The notes under the pieces are model-generated. The model saw only the letters and a program-made list of their open reading frames with translations, was not told the DNA's origin and searched no databases. From assembly GCF_001908375.1 (NCBI RefSeq), contig NZ_CP017241.1, forward strand, positions 623,001 to 687,000: a stretch of DNA of 64,000 nucleotides. Reading direction: 5' to 3'. Origin of the DNA: Rhizobium etli 8C-3. Its GTDB lineage: Bacteria; Pseudomonadota; Alphaproteobacteria; Rhizobiales; Rhizobiaceae. The translations under genes were made by a program, and so were the position numbers. This document shows, piece after piece, positions 63,696 through 64,000 of the stretch (within the stretch, counting starts at the first letter, position 1; every line of letters starts with the position of its first letter).

Positions 63696-63748
63696 GGCGC
63701 TTCCATAAAGATCGCTTCGGGAAAGAGCCGAAATTCTCCGTAAGTCTG

Positions 63749-63767
63749 ACGCAAGATTGCCGCCCTA
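63749..63767 (+). promoter_or_regulatory. Candidate flagellar promoter element before flgB
   Basis: ACGCAAG-N7-CCCTA, same as before motA, 30 nt before the flgB start. Confidence 0.6.
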
Positions 63768-63797
63768 GGGTCCTCTCAGTAAAAACGGAGAGTTCCC

Positions 63798-64000
63798 ATG
63801 CAACCGATTCAACTTTTCGACTTGGCCTCGCGGCAGGCGGAATGGCTGACGATCCGTCAGGAGGTTGTGGCCGGCAATATCGCAAATGCAAACACGCCGA
63901 AATTTCGTGCCAAGGACGTGACGCCTTTCGAGGCCGTGCTCGACAAGGCCGATATCACGATGGCCCGCACCAATCCGGCGCATTTCAGCGGCAACGATTT
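63798..64000 (+). CDS. flgB: Flagellar proximal rod protein FlgB (partial)
   Basis: The first 67 residues of FlgB are present: MQPIQLFDLASRQAEWLTIR, then QEVVAGNIANANTPKFRAKDV, the rod N-terminal motif. The gene runs off the window end. The ATG at 63798 follows GGAG. It would begin the flgB-flgC-fliE-flgG unit seen in other rhizobia. Confidence 0.93.
   Translation, partial: MQPIQLFDLASRQAEWLTIRQEVVAGNIANANTPKFRAKDVTPFEAVLDKADITMARTNPAHFSGND

Noticed and set aside
1..64000. CRISPR array, tRNA, rRNA, intact insertion sequence or prophage
   Set aside because: No regularly spaced repeats, RNA gene signatures, transposase motifs or phage structural genes were found in the read-through.

Overview
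The window looks like chromosomal DNA of a Rhizobiaceae member, probably Rhizobium or Sinorhizobium. The evidence is the gene order from 43 to 64 kb: a soluble transducer, cheS, cheY1, cheA, cheW, cheR, cheB, cheY2, cheD, cheT, fliF, visN, visR, then flhB-fliG-fliN-fliM-motA on one strand and flgF-fliI-orf-flgB on the other. This is the rhizobial motility region. Having cheW inside the operon fits Rhizobium/Sinorhizobium better than Agrobacterium. The DNA is GC-rich throughout, except for an AT-rich gap near 26.6 kb.

Region 1 (0-20 kb) is accessory. It holds an ECF sigma factor with a DUF4142 protein, a LysR regulator, a periplasmic molybdenum oxidoreductase of the isoquinoline/aldehyde type with its cytochrome c, SDR and DoxX genes, HxlR, LysR and GntR regulators, and several small enzymes. 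Broken genes are frequent here: an Old Yellow Enzyme remnant, a DinB remnant, a frameshifted exonuclease, a frameshifted gntR, a deaminase lacking its second zinc motif, an ABC-ATPase tail, and a secreted protein with an internal stop. Short dispersed repeats lie only in this region. A 48-nt element occurs three times, before the LysR gene, the oxidoreductase operon and the cytochrome gene, and probably defines one regulon.

Region 2 (20-43 kb) is more chromosomal. It contains a flavoprotein, OsmC, an EamA exporter, a surface-polysaccharide operon (glycosyltransferase, flippase, pyruvyltransferase), a fused glyoxalase/dioxygenase plus esterase resembling MhqO and MhqD joined together, and a dense two-component cluster (a membrane PAS kinase, a REC-kinase-REC hybrid, three single-domain receivers, a LuxR regulator and a small soluble kinase). 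It ends with secDF, a CPA2 antiporter, an XRE regulator with a palindromic operator, a GT39 membrane glycosyltransferase and a 37-residue membrane peptide.

Region 3 (43-64 kb) is the chemotaxis and flagellar cluster. The che genes are nearly all overlapping or closely spaced and read as one operon. A motif of the form ACGCAAG-N7-CCCTA precedes motA and flgB, with weaker forms before fliF and flgF, and may be the local flagellar promoter. Points of interest are the transducer's globin-like sensor without the proximal histidine, a CheZ-like DxxxQ motif in CheT, and two flagellar-cluster genes of unknown role. No tRNA, rRNA, CRISPR array, intact insertion sequence or prophage was seen.
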